The notes: generated by a model from the letters alone, not told the origin. A stretch of 64,000 bases of DNA from UBA5336 sp039818165 (GCA_039818165.1 JBCBUL010000007.1:34732-98731), one strand, 5' to 3'. Positions 27,128-35,976 are shown, counted from the first letter of the stretch. Translations and numbers: made by a program.

Positions 27128-28285
27128 TCAGTCGATACTGAACACCATCGGTAGGATGAGGTTGCTATATGATGTCCGGCAGTCGGGATCAGGCTGTTCG
27201 TCGTCAGCGATCCAAGTCCATTGCAAGACGGTCTCCTTTGCCCGCTCCTTGAATCCTTCGAGCGGTACTGAAGCAAGGATTTCAACATCGGTGACCTGCC
27301 CGGATTCGACAGTGAGCTTTGCAAAGACTGATCCAAATTGGCCACGGCGGGCCTGGCGAGCAGGATAGCGGAGCTTCGGCGACATATCGAAATCGCCCTC
27401 ACAAAAAGGGCGATTATCGTCTTCGCCCGCGTCGGTGTTCTCCGCATCCGAGCTTTCTGGATAGTCAGGATAAGCCGCAAGGACGGCGTCGATTTCGCTC
27501 TCAGGAGTGCGGCGCGATCCGGAGACAGACTGAAAGTATGCCACAACTGCGGCGCGCCAGGCCTCAATTCGCCATCGAAACGGCTCCAAAGCTTCAATTT
27601 GGGCAGGATCTGCATCTATGAGCGCTTCGGCAAACTTGCCTTGCACGTGGGCGAGTTCGATCTCAACGCGTCGGTTCTGGCGATGATTGAAATCAGCGAC
27701 TTGCTCGGCAAGAGCCGCCTCGACCCAGATACGCGGAAGGACGGACTTCACCGGCTCGAGATGGCGCGCCATGCCACCAGCGCTTTCAGTCAACCGAGAC
27801 CAGCGCATGTCTTGAACATCAGCCTGCATCCGCGCAGAGAAGATGCCAACGCTCACAAGGCTGGCAGATACAGGTTCCACCGCCTCCAGAGCTTCATCAA
27901 GGGCGCGCCGGTTGGACCGCTTGGGGTCGCCATTCCAATCGATATACGCCGAGAGCATTTCGCGTTCTGCCCGAACGGGATACTCCTCGCCGGATGGCAA
28001 TCCGAGGGCGAAAGATGCCGCATCCCGGCCTTCACTGCAGGCCTCGATGCGGCAGAAGCCCCAGGCGGCCTCATACGCGACCAAAGCCGCCTGAGGATGG
28101 TCTGTGTCTGCGAAAGCCGCGGCAGCCATGGATCTGGCGGCGCTTCGTTTCGCCTCAACATCGCCGGAGTCGAAGGCCGCAGTGAAAGCGCCGTAGAGCT
28201 CGTTGGTAATCTGGGCAGTTGCAGAACCCGCAAGAACAGCCAGCGCAACCATAGCTGACGCACTGAATTTCAGAACCGATCTCAA
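27128..28285 (-). CDS. Secreted protein with TonB-C-like C-terminus (paralogue A)
   Basis: 385 residues with the layout of its downstream neighbour: signal peptide (SASAMVALAVLAGSATA), helical repeat-like body (AAFADTDHPQAALVAYEAAW), and a C-terminal segment like TonB-C (LRYPARQARRGQFGSVFAKL, then VTDVEILASVPLEGF). The start is set at TTG 28285 because AAGGGGGA stands 6 bp upstream and the signal peptide follows; another TTG at 28342 would overlap trmB. Two Cys (FCRIEAC) and a Cys pair near the C-terminus also match paralogue B's Cys-bearing positions (FCE, C near the end). It lies 53 bp after trmB on the same strand. Confidence 0.75.
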   Translation of the reverse strand: MRSVLKFSASAMVALAVLAGSATAQITNELYGAFTAAFDSGDVEAKRSAARSMAAAAFADTDHPQAALVAYEAAWGFCRIEACSEGRDAASFALGLPSGEEYPVRAEREMLSAYIDWNGDPKRSNRRALDEALEAVEPVSASLVSVGIFSARMQADVQDMRWSRLTESAGGMARHLEPVKSVLPRIWVEAALAEQVADFNHRQNRRVEIELAHVQGKFAEALIDADPAQIEALEPFRWRIEAWRAAVVAYFQSVSGSRRTPESEIDAVLAAYPDYPESSDAENTDAGEDDNRPFCEGDFDMSPKLRYPARQARRGQFGSVFAKLTVESGQVTDVEILASVPLEGFKERAKETVLQWTWIADDEQPDPDCRTSYSNLILPMVFSID

Positions 28286-28338
28286 GGCTGTCCCCCTTAC
28301 ACAGCTTTCTCCAACCCAAGCTCGAAATGAGCGTAGGT

Positions 28339-29031
28339 TCAACCCGCTTTGAACACAAAATCGAACCAGACCGGGTCGATGTCTCCGAGCCTTTTTGCTT
28401 CGTAGCGGGTCTGGATGTGATCCTCAGGGGCATGGCGCCAATCGCTGGCCTGCGCAGCCGCCCACTCGAAGCGCCCATCTTTCAGAAACACGCACAATGC
28501 ATCATCGGCGTAAGAGCGCACATCCGTGGCGAAACGGATACGGGCTCCATCGCTCAGAACGCGCGAAAGCGCTTCCAAAAACGCGGGCTGAAGCAACCGG
28601 CGCTTTTGCTGGCGCCGCTTGGGCCAAGGGTCGGGAAACAGGATAAACACCCGGGAGAGACACCCGGGCGACAGCCGGCCTAGAGCGTCGCGAGCGTCGT
28701 CCATGTGCAACCGCACATTTGCCAGCCCTTCGGCCTCAATTCCCGTTAGGGCCTTGGCCATGCCATCCACAAACGGCTCACACCCGATGAATCCCACGTC
28801 AGGGTGCTTGGTAGCCTGGGCAGTCAAATGCTCCCCGCCGCCAAATCCAATCTCCAGCCATACCTCTTCAACACCGGAAAACAGCGTGCGCGGATTCAAT
28901 GCGCCCGGCTTTGACATCGGCACGGCAAGCTTCGGCAACAGGTTTTCAATCAAATTCTGCTGTTTGGCGGAAAGCGGGCGTCCGGCCCGGCGACCAAAGG
29001 TGCGTAATGGTTTCTGTTCAGGCGATGACAT
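28339..29031 (-). CDS. trmB: tRNA (guanosine(46)-N7)-methyltransferase
   Basis: SAM-dependent enzyme forming m7G46 in tRNA. 230 residues from ATG 29031 (MSSPEQKPLRTFGRRAGRPL). Motif I is EVWLEIGFGGGEHL; the family hallmark FPDPWPKRRQQKRRLLQP and the C-terminal TRYEAKRLGD segment are present. The 5' end overlaps the divergent membrane-protein gene by up to 25 bp, so the two promoters must lie inside each other's coding regions or further out. Confidence 0.93.
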   Translation of the reverse strand: MSSPEQKPLRTFGRRAGRPLSAKQQNLIENLLPKLAVPMSKPGALNPRTLFSGVEEVWLEIGFGGGEHLTAQATKHPDVGFIGCEPFVDGMAKALTGIEAEGLANVRLHMDDARDALGRLSPGCLSRVFILFPDPWPKRRQQKRRLLQPAFLEALSRVLSDGARIRFATDVRSYADDALCVFLKDGRFEWAAAQASDWRHAPEDHIQTRYEAKRLGDIDPVWFDFVFKAG

Positions 29032-30656
29032 TTGACGGTGCGGCTCCCGGCACGCAGAGCCTTTGGGAGCGCCCGGCAGGGGCCATTTCCTGGCGCATCT
29101 GGACACTCTGGCTGATGGCGTTTGGCGCCTTCTCCATTATCCTGCCGCGGGACGCAAGCTATGACGTCCTGCACTATCACCTCTACAATGGCTGGGCCGT
29201 GTTGAACGCTCCGGAGGGGCAGCATTTCGCTCCAGCCGAAATGCACTCCTTCCTCAATCCCATGTGGCAAGCGGTGATCTGGCAGCTGATCGAGTGGCTG
29301 CCCGGGGTGGTGGTCGCCTTCATTCTTGGTGCGCTTCAGGCCTTGGTCTTGCCTGCGCTTTACGCGCTCACCCGGCGGGCGCTGTTGGCCGCGGGTCATA
29401 TGCCAAAACTGGTTACCGTGCTGGCCGTGGCCGTGTGCGGTTTTCTGTGCGAGGCCCAATTCGGACTGGTGGCATCCGTCCGCAATGATGCCCTGAGCGC
29501 GCTTGTGTTCATCGCCGCCTTGCTGGCGCTATTCCCCGCACAGACTGCCCGCCGTCAGCTCGCATATCTCGCGCTGGCCAGTGCAGGGCTCGGATTGATC
29601 CTCGGCCTGAAACCGACCAACGGTGTCTATGTGGCCGGGTTTGCTGTTGCCGCCCTGATCGCAGCGCCAAACTGGGCTTTTCGGGCACAAACAGCGCTCG
29701 TTTGCGGCATTGCGGGCGCCATCGGTATCGCGTTGGGCGGCGGCTACTGGATGGCCCACCTCTGGGAGACGTTCGGAAATCCGCTTTTCCCCATGGCGAA
29801 TGACGTTTTCAACGCAGAACTCGGGCCCCAAGGCGGGTTCCGCGATACGCGCTACCTTCCAGACGGCGTCTTCGATGCGATCATCCGACCATTCGCTTTC
29901 CTTTTGAACGGAGAGCTGATCACGGAGCACGATTTCTTCGATCCACGCTTTCAAATGGCGTATCTGGCTGCGCCCGTCGTGGCATATTTCGCCTGGCGCG
30001 CCCGGAGGCCCGAGGCGCGCAGCCTCATAGGGTTCTCAGCCGCCATTCTGGTCACCATTGCCGCCTGGAGCGCGGTGTTTTCCATAGCGCGCTATGCGGC
30101 GGCGATCTGGATGCTCGGCCCGACCGCGCTGGTTGTCGCTGTGGCTCTGGTGCGTCCGAACTGGATGACCGCTCCCAAAACGCCGATGTATGGGCTGGTT
30201 CTCGCCATTCTCATCATCGCGACCACACAACCCGCCACCCTGCGGCGCGTGCCCATGGCGGGCGTTTTTGCCCCCTACGTCTCCGTATCCGTTCCGGAAA
30301 CTGAGAGTTATGAAAACGCTGTAATCGCATTTTCTGGCGGCTATCCCGCTGCCTTCACCGCCTACGCCTTCCCCGAAAGCGCAACATTCACGCATCTGGT
30401 GCCACAAGACTGGAGCGCACCCGCGCTGGAGCCATACAGAAATGCCCGCATCCGGCCCCTGCTTGCTCAGGATAAGCCGATCTACGCAGTGATCGTGGAT
30501 ACGGAAGACCATTTCGAGGAGACAGCCGAAAAGCTCCTCCGGGTCGAAGGCCTGATCATTGATGCCGCGACCTGCAAACGCCTGCACACGGATATGGATT
30601 CTGAAGCGGTGCTCTGGCGCATCTGCCCACTTGGGTCGGCGAACGGGCGGCCATGA
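29007..30656 (+). CDS. Polytopic membrane protein, GT-C-like (tandem copy 1)
   Basis: 549-residue protein with about ten hydrophobic helices. The first exoplasmic loop reads LPRDASYDVLHYHLYNGWAV followed by FAPAEMHSFLNPMWQ. An Asp/His-rich first loop and many helices suggest a GT-C-type lipid-linked-sugar glycosyltransferase, but no definitive motif was recognised. A soluble C-terminal tail of about 120 residues follows. ATG 29007 has AAGG upstream; ATG 29025 is the alternative. The start overlaps divergent trmB. The stop overlaps the start of copy 2 by 4 bp (ATGA), indicating coupled translation. Confidence 0.7.
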   Translation: MVSVQAMTFDGAAPGTQSLWERPAGAISWRIWTLWLMAFGAFSIILPRDASYDVLHYHLYNGWAVLNAPEGQHFAPAEMHSFLNPMWQAVIWQLIEWLPGVVVAFILGALQALVLPALYALTRRALLAAGHMPKLVTVLAVAVCGFLCEAQFGLVASVRNDALSALVFIAALLALFPAQTARRQLAYLALASAGLGLILGLKPTNGVYVAGFAVAALIAAPNWAFRAQTALVCGIAGAIGIALGGGYWMAHLWETFGNPLFPMANDVFNAELGPQGGFRDTRYLPDGVFDAIIRPFAFLLNGELITEHDFFDPRFQMAYLAAPVVAYFAWRARRPEARSLIGFSAAILVTIAAWSAVFSIARYAAAIWMLGPTALVVAVALVRPNWMTAPKTPMYGLVLAILIIATTQPATLRRVPMAGVFAPYVSVSVPETESYENAVIAFSGGYPAAFTAYAFPESATFTHLVPQDWSAPALEPYRNARIRPLLAQDKPIYAVIVDTEDHFEETAEKLLRVEGLIIDAATCKRLHTDMDSEAVLWRICPLGSANGRP

Positions 30657-32302
30657 ACGCAGCGTCTGTTGTCCCATCAGTCCCCACGGGACTGACTACG
30701 CGCACCTTCGAGCGTATTGCCTGGGCGAGTTGGTTCCTGGCGTTCGGGCTGCTCAGCGCCCTCTGGCCGCGCGATGCCGGCTTCGATGTCATGCACTACC
30801 ATTTGCACAATGGCTGGTCAGCACTGCATGGACGCCTGCACCATGATCTCGCGCCCGCTGAGATGCACAGTTTCCTCAACCCCGCCTACAATCTGGTGGT
30901 CTGGTGGCTAATCGAGCGTCTTCCAGGCCCGGCTGTGGCCTTCCTTCTGGGACTTGTGCAGGGCGCTATCCTGCCTGTGCTGTATGGCCTTTCACGACGG
31001 ATGATGCGGTCGATGGGCCATGACCTCAGCATCGAGGCTGCATTGGCTATTGCAGCGCTCGGATTCTTCTGTGCACCGGCCTGGTCGAACTTCGCGTCCC
31101 TGCGGAACGACCATATCGGCGCGCTGGCCTTCTTGGTGGGGCTCTATGTCCTGCTACCGCGCGAAAAGGGGGCTTCAGTAGATTTGAGGCGCGTTGCGCT
31201 GGCCGCGGGCTGCGTGGGCTTCGCAGCGGGGCTGAAGCTCACCAATGTGATTTATGTGCCTGCATTCGCGATGTTTGCGCTTTTGCTGGCATACGATTGG
31301 CAGGACCGCCTGAAAAGAGTGCTGGTGTGCACCGTTGCCGGCGGTAGCTGTCTGGCGCTTGCCGCCGGGCCCTGGATGGCCGTGCTCTGGCAGGACTTTG
31401 CCAATCCCGTTTTCCCAAATTTTGCAGACCTTTTCCCGGGCCCCGATGCCGCAAAAGACGCCAGCCGCGATGTGAGATACCTGCCCGCAAACCTTTTGGA
31501 AGCTCTCACTCTACCCCTGCGCGCGTCATTTGACGGGCGCTACATCAATGAACTGGCCGTCATTGATCTTCGGCTCGGCCTGGCATTCATCGGCGCCGGA
31601 TATGTTGCTGGTATGGCGCCAGCCTTGAAGACTTTGCCACGCCCGGCGGTTGCTTTGGCTGCGAGCATATTGACGCTGCTTGCGGCCTGGATAGGGATGT
31701 TTTCAATCATGCGATATGCCAGCGCCGTCTGGATGTTGGCGCCGCTTATCGTGTGGGTGGCATGGAGCTGTAGTGGGCGGTCCTGGCCCACGGGTCGCAG
31801 GGGTCAGGTGCTGGCAGCCGGTTTGAGCGTAGCATTGCTCGCAACAACATCACCGGAGAACATCCGGCGCATCGCCTGGGAGAGCCCAACGGAGCGCTAT
31901 GTTACCGTCGAGCGGCCGGAAGACCTCAGCTATGACAATGCGCTGATCTTCATCGCCGCGGAATTCCCGGCAGCGTTCACGGCAACGGCGTTCCTGGAGG
32001 CTCGCCTCACCCATATCGACGCCCAAGCCTGGAGCGCGCCTTTCCTTGCGAACTATCGCCGACGGATTGCAGACGCCGTAGAGACCCATGACGGCCCGCT
32101 TTACCTCATACACTGCTGGTCCCAACGGATTGATCGGGGCGATGGACAGTCTGTGATTGATGCGTACTCGCCAGGGAAGGCCCTGCAGGGCGATGGCGAG
32201 CGATATGGGCTATCTCACCGGCCCGAAGACTGCCGGGAGCTGAAGACGAGTTTCTCGACGGACGCGACGAAGTGGCAAATTTGCCCGCTTCAGCGCCAAT
32301 AG
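30653..32302 (+). CDS. Polytopic membrane protein, GT-C-like (tandem copy 2)
   Basis: Also 549 residues and clearly paralogous to the preceding gene: WPRDAGFDVMHYHLHNGWSA, LAPAEMHSFLNPAYNLVVW, a GLKLTNVIYVPAF helix matching GLKPTNGVYVAGF in copy 1, FANPVFPNFADLF matching GNPLFPMANDVF, and SYDNALIFIAAEFPAAFTA matching SYENAVIAFSGGYPAAFTA. The predicted topology is the same, about ten helices then a soluble tail. Likely to act on an exoplasmic substrate, perhaps in surface polysaccharide or lipid glycosylation; this is inferred from fold resemblance only. Confidence 0.7.
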   Translation: MNAASVVPSVPTGLTTRTFERIAWASWFLAFGLLSALWPRDAGFDVMHYHLHNGWSALHGRLHHDLAPAEMHSFLNPAYNLVVWWLIERLPGPAVAFLLGLVQGAILPVLYGLSRRMMRSMGHDLSIEAALAIAALGFFCAPAWSNFASLRNDHIGALAFLVGLYVLLPREKGASVDLRRVALAAGCVGFAAGLKLTNVIYVPAFAMFALLLAYDWQDRLKRVLVCTVAGGSCLALAAGPWMAVLWQDFANPVFPNFADLFPGPDAAKDASRDVRYLPANLLEALTLPLRASFDGRYINELAVIDLRLGLAFIGAGYVAGMAPALKTLPRPAVALAASILTLLAAWIGMFSIMRYASAVWMLAPLIVWVAWSCSGRSWPTGRRGQVLAAGLSVALLATTSPENIRRIAWESPTERYVTVERPEDLSYDNALIFIAAEFPAAFTATAFLEARLTHIDAQAWSAPFLANYRRRIADAVETHDGPLYLIHCWSQRIDRGDGQSVIDAYSPGKALQGDGERYGLSHRPEDCRELKTSFSTDATKWQICPLQRQ

Positions 32303-32382
32303 AGACCCTAGAACCCTTCCATCACGCGCCGCCTCGCAAGAAATTCAATTGCGCGCTGGCGAACCATGTTTAGGTTGCGGGT

Positions 32383-32997
32383 ATGAAGCTCGACGCAAAA
32401 GACCTCGAGAATGATGTCGTCCGCCTGGAACCGTTCCAGCTCGCACATGTGACGCATCTGGAAGACGCCGGCGCGGTCGAAGCCATGTGGGCCTTCATGC
32501 CGGATATTCCGAAGGGCAAATCGGCCAGCATTTATGCAGCCCACGTCATCAGCCAATACGAGAACGGCCTCGCCGTACCTTTCACGATGTTCCGGCAAAC
32601 CGATGGCGCTTTTGCCGGGGTCGCGGCGTTCGAAATGATCAGCAAGACGCACCGGCGCCTGCGAATTTGTAATTTCTGGCACCCGGAAGAATTGCGCGGA
32701 TCAGGCATCTTCCAGGCCTCCCAGGCCTTGATGATCAAGCGCGCCTTGGATTGGGGCGCTCGGCGCGTGGGCTGGGCTGTGGCCAAGGATGCCGGCGCGG
32801 CCGTGCGGGCTGTCAAACGCCTCGGCGCCGTGGAAGAGGGCGTTTTGCGGTCTTATTATCGGCTTGCAGGCGGCGGTTGGGCAGACGTTGTGGTGCTCGC
32901 CATGCTGCGCGAGGAAGCCGAAATGGCGCTTCAAAGGCTGGAGATCGCCGCCGATCTCGCGGCAGAAATTGCCGCTGAGCACAATCGCGAGACTTGA
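32383..32997 (+). CDS. GNAT-family N-acetyltransferase (RimJ/RimL-like)
   Basis: 204 residues. The layout fits a RimJ/RimL-type acetyltransferase: N-terminal VVRLEPFQLAHVTHL, a central strand pair (PFTMFRQTDGAFAGVAAFEM), and a CoA-binding region where R-x-x-G is seen as ELRGSGIFQASQALM, followed by ARRVGWAVAKDAGAAVRAVKR. Substrate unknown; members acetylate protein N-termini, antibiotics or small amines. It stands alone between the membrane-protein pair and ffh. Confidence 0.8.
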   Translation: MKLDAKDLENDVVRLEPFQLAHVTHLEDAGAVEAMWAFMPDIPKGKSASIYAAHVISQYENGLAVPFTMFRQTDGAFAGVAAFEMISKTHRRLRICNFWHPEELRGSGIFQASQALMIKRALDWGARRVGWAVAKDAGAAVRAVKRLGAVEEGVLRSYYRLAGGGWADVVVLAMLREEAEMALQRLEIAADLAAEIAAEHNRET

Positions 32998-33061
32998 TTT
33001 CACACAGGCCGCGTGCTTTAGGACGCGCTGATATCCGCGCAGCATGAACAGCGCGCTTTGA

Positions 33062-33116
33062 CTCACCCGCGAGGTGAGCGAGGCCCCCCGCCCGGCGAAG
33101 TGTCGCTCAGCGGGGC
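33062..33116 (+). other. Two hairpins in the ffh upstream region
   Basis: A perfect 6-bp hairpin CTCACC/GGTGAG (33062-33078) is followed by a 6-bp stem CCCCGC/GCGGGG (33086-33091 and 33110-33115). They lie 80-130 bp before the ffh start. No T tract follows directly, so a terminator for the GNAT gene is doubtful; no SRP RNA signature is present. Confidence 0.35.
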
Positions 33117-33194
33117 ATTTCACGTTTGCGCCTGCATCATCGCCTGCTTACCTTTGGAGCTCGCCCAAAGGCCCAAGCAATTCGGAGGTCGACC

Positions 33195-34685
33195 ATGTTC
33201 GACGCGCTATCAGACCGCCTCGGCGGCATACTTGACGGACTGACCGGGCGCGGCGCCCTGTCGGAAAAGGACGTCAGTGCCGCCCTGCGGGAGATCCGCG
33301 TGGCACTGCTCGAGGCCGACGTCGCCCTGCCCGTGGTGAAGGACTTCATCGGCAAGGTGAAAGAGCGCGCGGTGGGCGAGGAAGTCATCCGCTCGGTGAA
33401 GCCCGGCCAGCAGGTGGTCAAGATCGTCCATGACGGGCTTGTGGATATGCTCGGCGGGGAAGACGCCGACACCTCGTTGAAGATCGATAGCCCCCCTGCC
33501 GTGGTGATGATGGCGGGCCTGCAGGGCTCGGGTAAGACGACGACCACCGGCAAGCTCGCGCTTCGGCTGGCATCAAAAGAAGGCAAGAAGGTCCTCCTGG
33601 CCTCGCTGGACGTGCGCCGTCCGGCTGCTATGGAACAGCTCGCCATCCTGGCCGACCAGGCGGGTGATGGCGTCACGGCCCTGCCCATCGTCCAGGGCCA
33701 GTTGCCGCCCGATATCGCCAAGCGCGCCATCCAGGCCGCCAAGCTCGGCGGATATGACGTTCTCATCCTCGACACGGCGGGCCGCACAACGCTCGACGAG
33801 CAGATGATGAACGAGGCCGATGAGATCGCCACCATCGCCTCGCCCCAGGAAACCCTGCTGGTGGCAGACAGCCTGACCGGACAGGACGCGGTGGAGACCG
33901 CAAAACGGTTCCATGAGCGCCTGCCGCTGACCGGTCTCGTCCTGACGCGGATGGATGGCGACGGGCGCGGTGGTGCAGCGCTCTCCATGCGCGCAGTCAC
34001 GGGCCTGCCAATCAAGTTTCTGGGCGTCAGCGAGAAGCTGGACGGCATCGAAGTCTTCGACGCCAAGCGCGTCGCCGGCCGTATCCTCGGCCAGGGGGAC
34101 ATTGTCTCCCTCGTTGAAAAAGCGGCAGAGAATTACGACCAGGAAAAAGCCGAGCGCATGGCGAAGAAGATGCGCAAGGGCGAGTTTGATCTGGAAGACC
34201 TGGCCGACCAGCTGCGCCAGATGCAGAAAATGGGCGGTCTTGGCGGCATCATGGGCATGCTGCCCGGCGCGAAAAAGGCCAAACAGGCCATGGATGCGGC
34301 CAATCTCGACGATAAGGTGCTCGCCCGCCAGGAAGCCATCATCCTGTCCATGACGCGCGATGAGCGCCGCAAGCCCGCCCTGCTGAATGCCTCGCGCCGC
34401 AAGCGCATCGCCGCGGGCGCGGGCGTCAGTGTGCAAGACGTCAACCGCCTGATGAAAATGCACAAGCAGATGTCCGGCATGATGAAAAAGATCGGCAAGA
34501 AGGGCGGCATGAAAGGCCTGATGGGCGCCATGGGAGGCATGGGCGGAATGCCACCAGGCGGCATGGCCGACGGTATGAGCCCTGCGGATTTGGCAAAGCT
34601 CGGCGGCGCGCCGGGCGGCTTGCCGGGCCTGCCCGGGGGCGGAGGCGGGTTGCCAGGGCTTCCGGGCGGGGGGAAGAAGAAGTGA
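33195..34685 (+). CDS. ffh: Signal recognition particle protein Ffh
   Basis: GTPase of the signal recognition particle; binds signal sequences of nascent membrane proteins and, with FtsY, targets them to the translocon. 496 residues: N domain (1-85), G domain with GLQGSGKTTTTGKLALRL, a G3 DTAGRTTLDEQMM and G4 TRMDGDGRGGAALSM, then a Met-rich M domain (LADQLRQMQKMGGLGGIMGM). The C-terminal tail is Gly/Met/Pro-rich (MGGMGGMPPGGM, then GGLPGLPGGGGG). ATG 33195 has GGAGG upstream; the frame extends further without similarity. The stop overlaps the GTG of the next gene. Confidence 0.97.
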   Translation: MFDALSDRLGGILDGLTGRGALSEKDVSAALREIRVALLEADVALPVVKDFIGKVKERAVGEEVIRSVKPGQQVVKIVHDGLVDMLGGEDADTSLKIDSPPAVVMMAGLQGSGKTTTTGKLALRLASKEGKKVLLASLDVRRPAAMEQLAILADQAGDGVTALPIVQGQLPPDIAKRAIQAAKLGGYDVLILDTAGRTTLDEQMMNEADEIATIASPQETLLVADSLTGQDAVETAKRFHERLPLTGLVLTRMDGDGRGGAALSMRAVTGLPIKFLGVSEKLDGIEVFDAKRVAGRILGQGDIVSLVEKAAENYDQEKAERMAKKMRKGEFDLEDLADQLRQMQKMGGLGGIMGMLPGAKKAKQAMDAANLDDKVLARQEAIILSMTRDERRKPALLNASRRKRIAAGAGVSVQDVNRLMKMHKQMSGMMKKIGKKGGMKGLMGAMGGMGGMPPGGMADGMSPADLAKLGGAPGGLPGLPGGGGGLPGLPGGGKKK

Positions 34686-35203
34686 CTATCGCAGCTGACT
34701 CGTCGACGCTGCCATGGCCTGTGATTGCCGCCGTATCCGCAGCTTGCATCGCGGCTGTAGCCTCAACGGTCGGCGTTTGGATCAACACGAAAGCGCATTA
34801 TCAGAGCCTTCGACGCCAAGCTCTGTCAGAAATAGCTGCACACCGGATTCGATGGATCGAAGAAACACGAAATAATATTGTTGAATATACGTCTCTCTGT
34901 AATGACACAATATCAAGCCCAAGTGTTCGAACCGAAAATCTTCTAAAAATAGTCGAATTATTCGGATACCTTTATATGGTGATTGATATTGGTGAAAATG
35001 AAGAATTAATACGAAAACTAGGAAAACTCAGGGATTTTACCGCAGAGAAGTCTTTACTTATTCAAAGATCCAAAGAATCTAATAAGGACGAAATAGCTGG
35101 AAATGCAAGTAGTCTGGTCGTAGATATAATGGCGCTTTCGAAGGAAATGCATAAGAGGGAATGGGAAAAATCTAAACTTGAAATCAAAGGCCGGTCAACA
35201 TGA
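34682..35203 (+). CDS. AT-rich hypothetical membrane-anchored protein in the ffh-rpsP operon
   Basis: Not recognised. 173 residues: one N-terminal transmembrane helix (about 11-33, PWPVIAAVSAACIAAVASTV), then a cytosolic helical domain (RRQALSEIAAHRIRWIEETR, LLKIVELFGYLYMVIDIGEN). The IRWIEETRNNIVEY stretch resembles many small one-helix membrane proteins of unknown role. It starts at GTG 34682, overlapping the ffh stop, and its end overlaps the next ATG by 4 bp, so it is coupled on both sides. The region from about 34855 to 35190 is strikingly AT-rich against GC-rich neighbours on both sides, suggesting foreign origin despite its tight fit. Confidence 0.7.
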   Translation: MTIAADSSTLPWPVIAAVSAACIAAVASTVGVWINTKAHYQSLRRQALSEIAAHRIRWIEETRNNIVEYTSLCNDTISSPSVRTENLLKIVELFGYLYMVIDIGENEELIRKLGKLRDFTAEKSLLIQRSKESNKDEIAGNASSLVVDIMALSKEMHKREWEKSKLEIKGRST

Positions 35204-35493
35204 CCTCCCCCATCGACCAGCTCGCCGAATACCGCGCCAGCATCGACAATCTCGATGCCATCCTGCTGCACACGCTGGCGGAGCGGTTCAAGGTGACCCA
35301 GGCCGTGGGGCGCCTGAAGGCCGCCCATGACATGCCCCCCGCCGACAAGGCCCGCGAAGCGCGCCAGATCGAGCGCCTGCGCACGCTCGCCGAAGAGTCC
35401 AACCTCGACCCCGTCTTCGCCGAGAAGTTCCTGAATTTCATCGTCGCCGAAGTCATCCGACACCACGAACAAATCCGAGACGCCAGTACATAA
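35200..35493 (+). CDS. Chorismate mutase, AroQ class
   Basis: Converts chorismate to prephenate for Phe/Tyr synthesis. 97 residues forming the three-helix AroQ fold: EYRASIDNLDAILLHTLAER, then FKVTQAVGRLKAAHDMPPAD, RQIERLRTLAEESNLD and a C-terminal helix. Catalytic-type Arg and Lys residues of helices 1-2 are plausible, but the exact set was not matched. It overlaps the preceding AT-rich gene by 4 bp and is followed by rpsP after 11 bp. A chorismate mutase between ffh and rpsP occurs in several alphaproteobacteria. Confidence 0.88.
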   Translation: MTSPIDQLAEYRASIDNLDAILLHTLAERFKVTQAVGRLKAAHDMPPADKAREARQIERLRTLAEESNLDPVFAEKFLNFIVAEVIRHHEQIRDAST

Positions 35494-35504
35494 GGAGTAA
35501 CATC

Positions 35505-35957
35505 ATGGCCCTCAAAATCAGGCTCGCCCGTGGCGGGTCCAAGAAACGTCCCTTCTACCGCGTTGTCGTCGCCGACAGCCGCATGCCGCGCGATGGCCGC
35601 TATATCGAAAAGATTGGCACCTATGACCCGCGCCTTGCCAAGGACGACGAGAACCGAGTCCAGATTGACGGCGAACTCGCCGCCGCCTGGATCAAGAAAG
35701 GCGCAAAGCCAACGGACCGCGTGGCCCGCTTCCTGAGCGCCATCGAAGTTGACGGCAAGGCGGTTTGGGAATGGACCCAGGGCAACAACCCGAACAAGGG
35801 CGAGCCCGGCACGAAAGCCAAGGAACGCGCTGAAGAGAAGGCTGAAAAGGAAGCTGCCCGTAAGGCCGCTGAGGAAGAAGCCAAGAACGCTCCGGCTGAA
35901 GAACCCGCTGCAGAAGAAGACGCCCCAGCAGAAGCGGAAGCTGAAACAACCGAGTAA
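35505..35957 (+). CDS. rpsP: 30S ribosomal protein S16
   Basis: Small-subunit ribosomal protein. The core (residues 1-85) is canonical: ALKIRLARGGSKKRPFYRVV, ADSRMPRDGRYIEKIGTYDP and WIKKGAKPTDRVARFL. A 65-residue Glu/Ala/Lys-rich C-terminal tail, acidic at the end, makes it 150 aa, longer than the usual 80-90 but like other alphaproteobacterial S16 proteins. A GGAG-type Shine-Dalgarno precedes ATG 35505. A terminator follows, then a crystallin gene separates it from rimM. Confidence 0.96.
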   Translation: MALKIRLARGGSKKRPFYRVVVADSRMPRDGRYIEKIGTYDPRLAKDDENRVQIDGELAAAWIKKGAKPTDRVARFLSAIEVDGKAVWEWTQGNNPNKGEPGTKAKERAEEKAEKEAARKAAEEEAKNAPAEEPAAEEDAPAEAEAETTE

Positions 35958-35976
35958 GCTGAACAGAAGTCTGAAC

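Noticed and set aside
33000..33120. SRP RNA gene next to ffh
   Set aside because: Hairpins are present, but none carries the conserved SRP RNA tetraloop and asymmetric loop.
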